Below are positions 61,723 to 64,000 of a DNA stretch of 64,000 bases, piece after piece. Source of the DNA: a virus. The translations under genes and the position numbers were made by a program. Location: positions 58,381 through 122,380 of IMG/VR virus record IMGVR_UViG_3300035180_001452; one strand, given 5' to 3'. The notes under the pieces were generated by a model, which worked only from the letters and a program-made list of their open reading frames with translations, made no database searches and had not been told where the DNA came from. Position 1 is the first letter of the stretch, and each line of letters opens with the position of its first letter.

Positions 61723-61941
61723 ATGGGCGACAGTACTATACTATCTTATATTATTATGGGTATGTTTGCCGGGATTCTTGCTGGTACCATTCCACTTATC
61801 TATGGTGCTTCTAAGCAAAAGCTACAGCTTGGCTTCCTAGCATTTTTTGTTTGTGCAATTTCTGGAATGGTATTAGGACTTCTACTAGCAATTCCATTTG
61901 CTGCTTACTTTGTTTATATTATTTCTAAAGAGAGCTCTTAA
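61723..61941 (+). CDS. Two-helix membrane protein
   Basis: ATG at 61723 after GGGGGAAATTAAA gives 72 aa with helices IIMGMFAGILAGTIPLIYG and LAFFVCAISGMVLGLLLAIP. The start follows one nt after the preceding stop, suggesting coupling. Confidence 0.52.
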   Translation: MGDSTILSYIIMGMFAGILAGTIPLIYGASKQKLQLGFLAFFVCAISGMVLGLLLAIPFAAYFVYIISKESS

Positions 61942-61976
61942 TATAAAATAGGCCATAATTAAAATGGAGACATAAA

Positions 61977-62165
61977 ATGTATCGGCCTACCTCTTGTTCC
62001 AGCAAAGATACAATCATTCCTATTAAGTTTTTTGGGAACGAGTTGGTAATCATTCCTATACTTAAGGATAAATCAGATGTCTCTAGTACAACCGTACACT
62101 TGGGAGCAGTTGGAGAAGGAATGCAGGGCCTGCACAAAGTGCAAGATCTCAAAGAGCAGGAATAG
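61977..62165 (+). CDS. Possible 62-aa protein overlapping UDG gene
   Basis: ATG 7 nt after GGAGA, frame overlaps the glycosylase start by 89 nt. First 35 residues (SKDTIIPIKFFGNELVIIP) look like coding sequence; the rest coincides with the UDG gene. Uncertain. Confidence 0.35.
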   Translation: MYRPTSCSSKDTIIPIKFFGNELVIIPILKDKSDVSSTTVHLGAVGEGMQGLHKVQDLKEQE

Positions 62166-62718
62166 CGTAGTCATTGGAGATGGTAATAAGAAGTCTCTTC
62201 TAATGATTGTTGGGGAATCTCCCGGTAAAGACGAAGATGCTCAAGGAATTCCCTTTGTTGGTAAAGCAGGTATTCTTTTAAACCAGGTATTAGAAAGTCA
62301 GGGTATTACCAGAGACTATGTATACCTAGCTAACATTACTAAGTGCAGACCATGGGAGTATGGTCCTACTGGCTTAAAGAAAAACCGTACTCCCTCGCAA
62401 GAAGAAATGGATGCTTGTCTTCCATTTCTAGATAAACAGGTAGAGCTTGTTAAGCCCCTGTTTATTTTATGTCTTGGTGCAGTGGCCGCAACAAATGTTA
62501 TTAATCCCGGACTTCAGATCTCTAAGTGCAGAGGGCTGATTTTTAACTCAAGATTTGGTATTCCTTCTATGGCTACCTTTCACCCCGCCTATGTAATTAG
62601 GAAATCAGGAAAGGATTATACGGAAGCATATAATTATCTATACTCAGACATTGCTAATGTTAAAGAACAGGTTAAACTAATTAGGAAAAAGCTAAAGGAA
62701 TCTGTGGGTTGTGCCTAA
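62077..62718 (+). CDS. Family-4 uracil-DNA glycosylase
   Basis: This 213-aa protein has CRACTKCK (Cys16, 19, 22) as iron-sulfur ligands, motif 1 GESPGKDEDAQGIPFVGKAG, the NITKCRPW segment, and motif 2 TFHPAYVIRKS. Family-4 enzymes remove uracil from DNA and carry a 4Fe-4S cluster. The first acid of motif 1 is intact. Common in thermophiles and in several phage groups. ATG after AAGGATAAATCAG. Confidence 0.85.
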   Translation: MSLVQPYTWEQLEKECRACTKCKISKSRNSVVIGDGNKKSLLMIVGESPGKDEDAQGIPFVGKAGILLNQVLESQGITRDYVYLANITKCRPWEYGPTGLKKNRTPSQEEMDACLPFLDKQVELVKPLFILCLGAVAATNVINPGLQISKCRGLIFNSRFGIPSMATFHPAYVIRKSGKDYTEAYNYLYSDIANVKEQVKLIRKKLKESVGCA

Positions 62719-62990
62719 CAGAAAACTCAGTGATAGCTAGCTGGAAAGAAAAGTTTGGAATTAATCTTCCAGTAGTAACTAAGAAAATATCTAGGAAAGA
62801 AGTTACCGGGGAAGATGGTCGACCCGGAGCTTCTCTTGTTGGCGTAGTCATAGAAAATGACTGCGCTATTATACTTCATACTAGGAAACTTACGGAAGAA
62901 GATATTGTACATGAGTTACTTCATGTAGCCCATCCTTCATGGACTGAAGAGGAGGTTGTTCTGGCTACTAAAAGATTTGTTGGAGGCTAA
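62709..62990 (+). CDS. HExxH metal-dependent hydrolase-like protein
   Basis: The frame overlaps the UDG end by 10 nt. TTG (62709) is the outer start and GTG (62730) an inner option; neither has a good ribosome site. The protein ends with DIVHELLHVAHPSWTEEE, an HExxH zinc motif typical of small metallopeptidases. Length about 85-93 aa. Confidence 0.55.
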   Translation: MCLTENSVIASWKEKFGINLPVVTKKISRKEVTGEDGRPGASLVGVVIENDCAIILHTRKLTEEDIVHELLHVAHPSWTEEEVVLATKRFVGG

Positions 62991-62994
62991 GACC

Positions 62995-63312
62995 ATGCCT
63001 GATACTACTCCTATTAGAGTCCTTGACATTAAGTGGATTGAGAACTCTATCAAGAAAATATATGGTGTTAAAGGTGGAGATATACGTGAAGAACTAAGGT
63101 CAGAGATCAAGGATAATTTTGTATTTGATGTTAACAGGTCTAAACTATTACACTACCAGCTAGAATATTTAAACTCTATTAAACACAACCGAAGTGTTAG
63201 GTATATACTTGGGTATATACTTACAGATCTTTGTAACAGAAAGATGCTAGCCCCAGGAAAGTACATACTAGCGGAATCTAAGGATATGGGTATTCCTGAT
63301 GCCGACTATTAG
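62995..63312 (+). CDS. Small alpha-helical protein
   Basis: ATG at 62995 (MPDTTPIRVLDI) gives 105 aa; upstream frame extension has no ribosome site. No recognisable motif. Its end overlaps the next gene by 14 nt. Confidence 0.52.
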   Translation: MPDTTPIRVLDIKWIENSIKKIYGVKGGDIREELRSEIKDNFVFDVNRSKLLHYQLEYLNSIKHNRSVRYILGYILTDLCNRKMLAPGKYILAESKDMGIPDADY

Positions 63313-64000
63313 TACCACAGCCTCGGGTTTAGTTCCTATCAGCCTTGACTTAAGCTCAATAGCTTTGAAAAGTATAATTACTAAGTCAGGGCTAAAATCC
63401 ACGGCTCTGGGTTCTATAAATACTAATTTAGCCCTAAAGGATAGAATATTAACTACCACTAATGGAGGAACCGTTTCAGGAAAGGTAGCTACAAAGCTAG
63501 ATTTAAGGGCTACAGCTTCAGGTAGTATAGCTACAAAGCTAGATTTAAGGGCTCCAGCTTCAGGTACTATAGCTACTAAGTTAACATCAAAAGCTACTTC
63601 CTCAGGTAGTATAGCTACCAATCTAGATTTAAGGGCTACAGCTTCAGGTAGTATAGCTACAAAGCTAGATTTAAGTGCTACAGCTTCAGGTAGTATAGCT
63701 ACTCAGCTAACCTTAGGCACTACTTCCTCAGGCAGTATAGCTACCAATCTAGATTTAAAAGCTACGGCTTCAGGAAGTATAGCTACAAATCTAGATTTAA
63801 ATGCTACGGCTTCAGGAAGTATAGCTACTAACCTTAGTTTATCTGTACAGTCTACATCCACAACTGTTTCAGGCACCATAGGTACTAACTTAGCCATTAG
63901 TACCACAGCCTCAGGCTTGGTACCTACTAGCCTTGATCTGAGCTCAACAGCTCAAGGAAGTATAGCCACTAGCTTAGCCCTAGCCAGTACTACTTCAGGC
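63299..64000 (+). CDS. Repeat protein, probable fibre (partial at window edge)
   Basis: ATG at 63299 opens a frame that runs off the window end (at least 234 codons). From about residue 60 it consists of ~14-residue repeats of the form ATASGSIAT-x-LDLR (about 11 copies before 64000), with DNA repeats of 42 bp. Such Ser/Thr/Ala/Gly beta repeats are typical of fibre or adhesin shafts. No stop is seen on the plus strand. The complementary frames also stay open but only mirror the repeats. Confidence 0.68.
   Translation, partial: MPTISTTASGLVPISLDLSSIALKSIITKSGLKSTALGSINTNLALKDRILTTTNGGTVSGKVATKLDLRATASGSIATKLDLRAPASGTIATKLTSKATSSGSIATNLDLRATASGSIATKLDLSATASGSIATQLTLGTTSSGSIATNLDLKATASGSIATNLDLNATASGSIATNLSLSVQSTSTTVSGTIGTNLAISTTASGLVPTSLDLSSTAQGSIATSLALASTTSG

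Noticed and set aside
63268-63906. Minus-strand frames of 117 and 67 codons in the 14-residue repeat zone
   Set aside because: They are the complement of a regular 42-bp repeat; the plus-strand frame has an ATG and continues the direction of the preceding genes.

Overview
The window is part of a large tailed-phage (myovirus-type) genome. The evidence is a tail sheath plus a sheath-like paralog, two tail-tube-like paralogs, a portal, a prohead protease, an HK97-type capsid protein and a large terminase on one strand, with phage-style replication and nucleotide genes on the other. No rRNA or tRNA was seen. The host cannot be fixed from the sequence. Four inteins interrupt three genes (terminase, SF2 helicase, and ribonucleotide reductase twice), each at or near a conserved active-site motif.

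Layout. (1) 15-25742, minus strand, AT-rich: the virion and packaging block. In transcription order from the right it carries a PD-(D/E)XK-like protein, an HTH-like/zinc protein, an ASCH-like protein, a zinc-ribbon protein, a possible small-terminase candidate, several glycine-rich or membrane proteins, terminase (intein), a helical protein, portal, two membrane proteins, protease-scaffold, a decoration-like protein, major capsid, an Ig-like protein, connector-type unknowns, sheath 2, sheath 1, tube 1, a papain-like protease and tube 2. Nested cruciform palindromes lie at 22.4 and 24.2 kb. (2) 25743-25952: strand switch. (3) 25953-33606, plus strand, GC-rich: an array of fifteen short genes in six small-protein groups (A-E and G). 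Most are bracketed by a recurring 5' double-stem leader (L, 15 copies) and a recurring 3' hairpin (T, 14 copies). Interspersed are five copies of a ~135-nt noncoding module (N) that begins with a two-codon SD-ATG-ACY-TGA minigene. (4) 33607-40552, still GC-rich: a DUF4326-like gene, two copies of protein family F, and three collinear larger genes. The middle one (37087-38595) carries a D-C-D-G-D metal motif in a context like the beta-prime double-psi barrel of RNA polymerases. A strong intrinsic terminator at 40517-40552 closes the region. (5) 40661-49473, plus strand, AT-rich: more family F copies (some truncated), other small paralog pairs, zinc-ribbon proteins and a pentapeptide-repeat protein. 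(6) 49484-51647: three tandem GT-A glycosyltransferase-like genes. (7) 51760-63312: helicase, RecA-like protein, SSB, class II ribonucleotide reductase, family-4 uracil-DNA glycosylase and small genes. (8) From 63299 off the right edge: a repeat protein of ~14-residue units.

The outstanding feature is that coding sequence from about 25.95 to 40.48 kb is built from consecutive, often perfect, inverted repeats of 6-15 bp arms. Almost any 30-60 nt of a CDS there folds on itself, and in most genes the stop codon lies in a gene-specific hairpin. Paralog pairs show synonymous codon changes that keep the arms complementary: Leu-Ala CTT-GCT versus CTC-GCG follows the opposite arm in genes 27135 and 30566. 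Copies of the same protein family outside the region (40661, 42308, 43767, 44752) lack the corresponding hairpin where checked. My inference is that transcripts of this region are selected to be compactly folded RNA. Because a polymerase of the DPBB superfamily, which contains DNA-dependent and RNA-dependent enzymes, is encoded in the same region, a dedicated transcription or RNA-copying system is a testable hypothesis. A mutational origin (template-switch correction of quasi-palindromes) is the main alternative. All structure statements come from reading the sequence by eye. No folding or database search was run.
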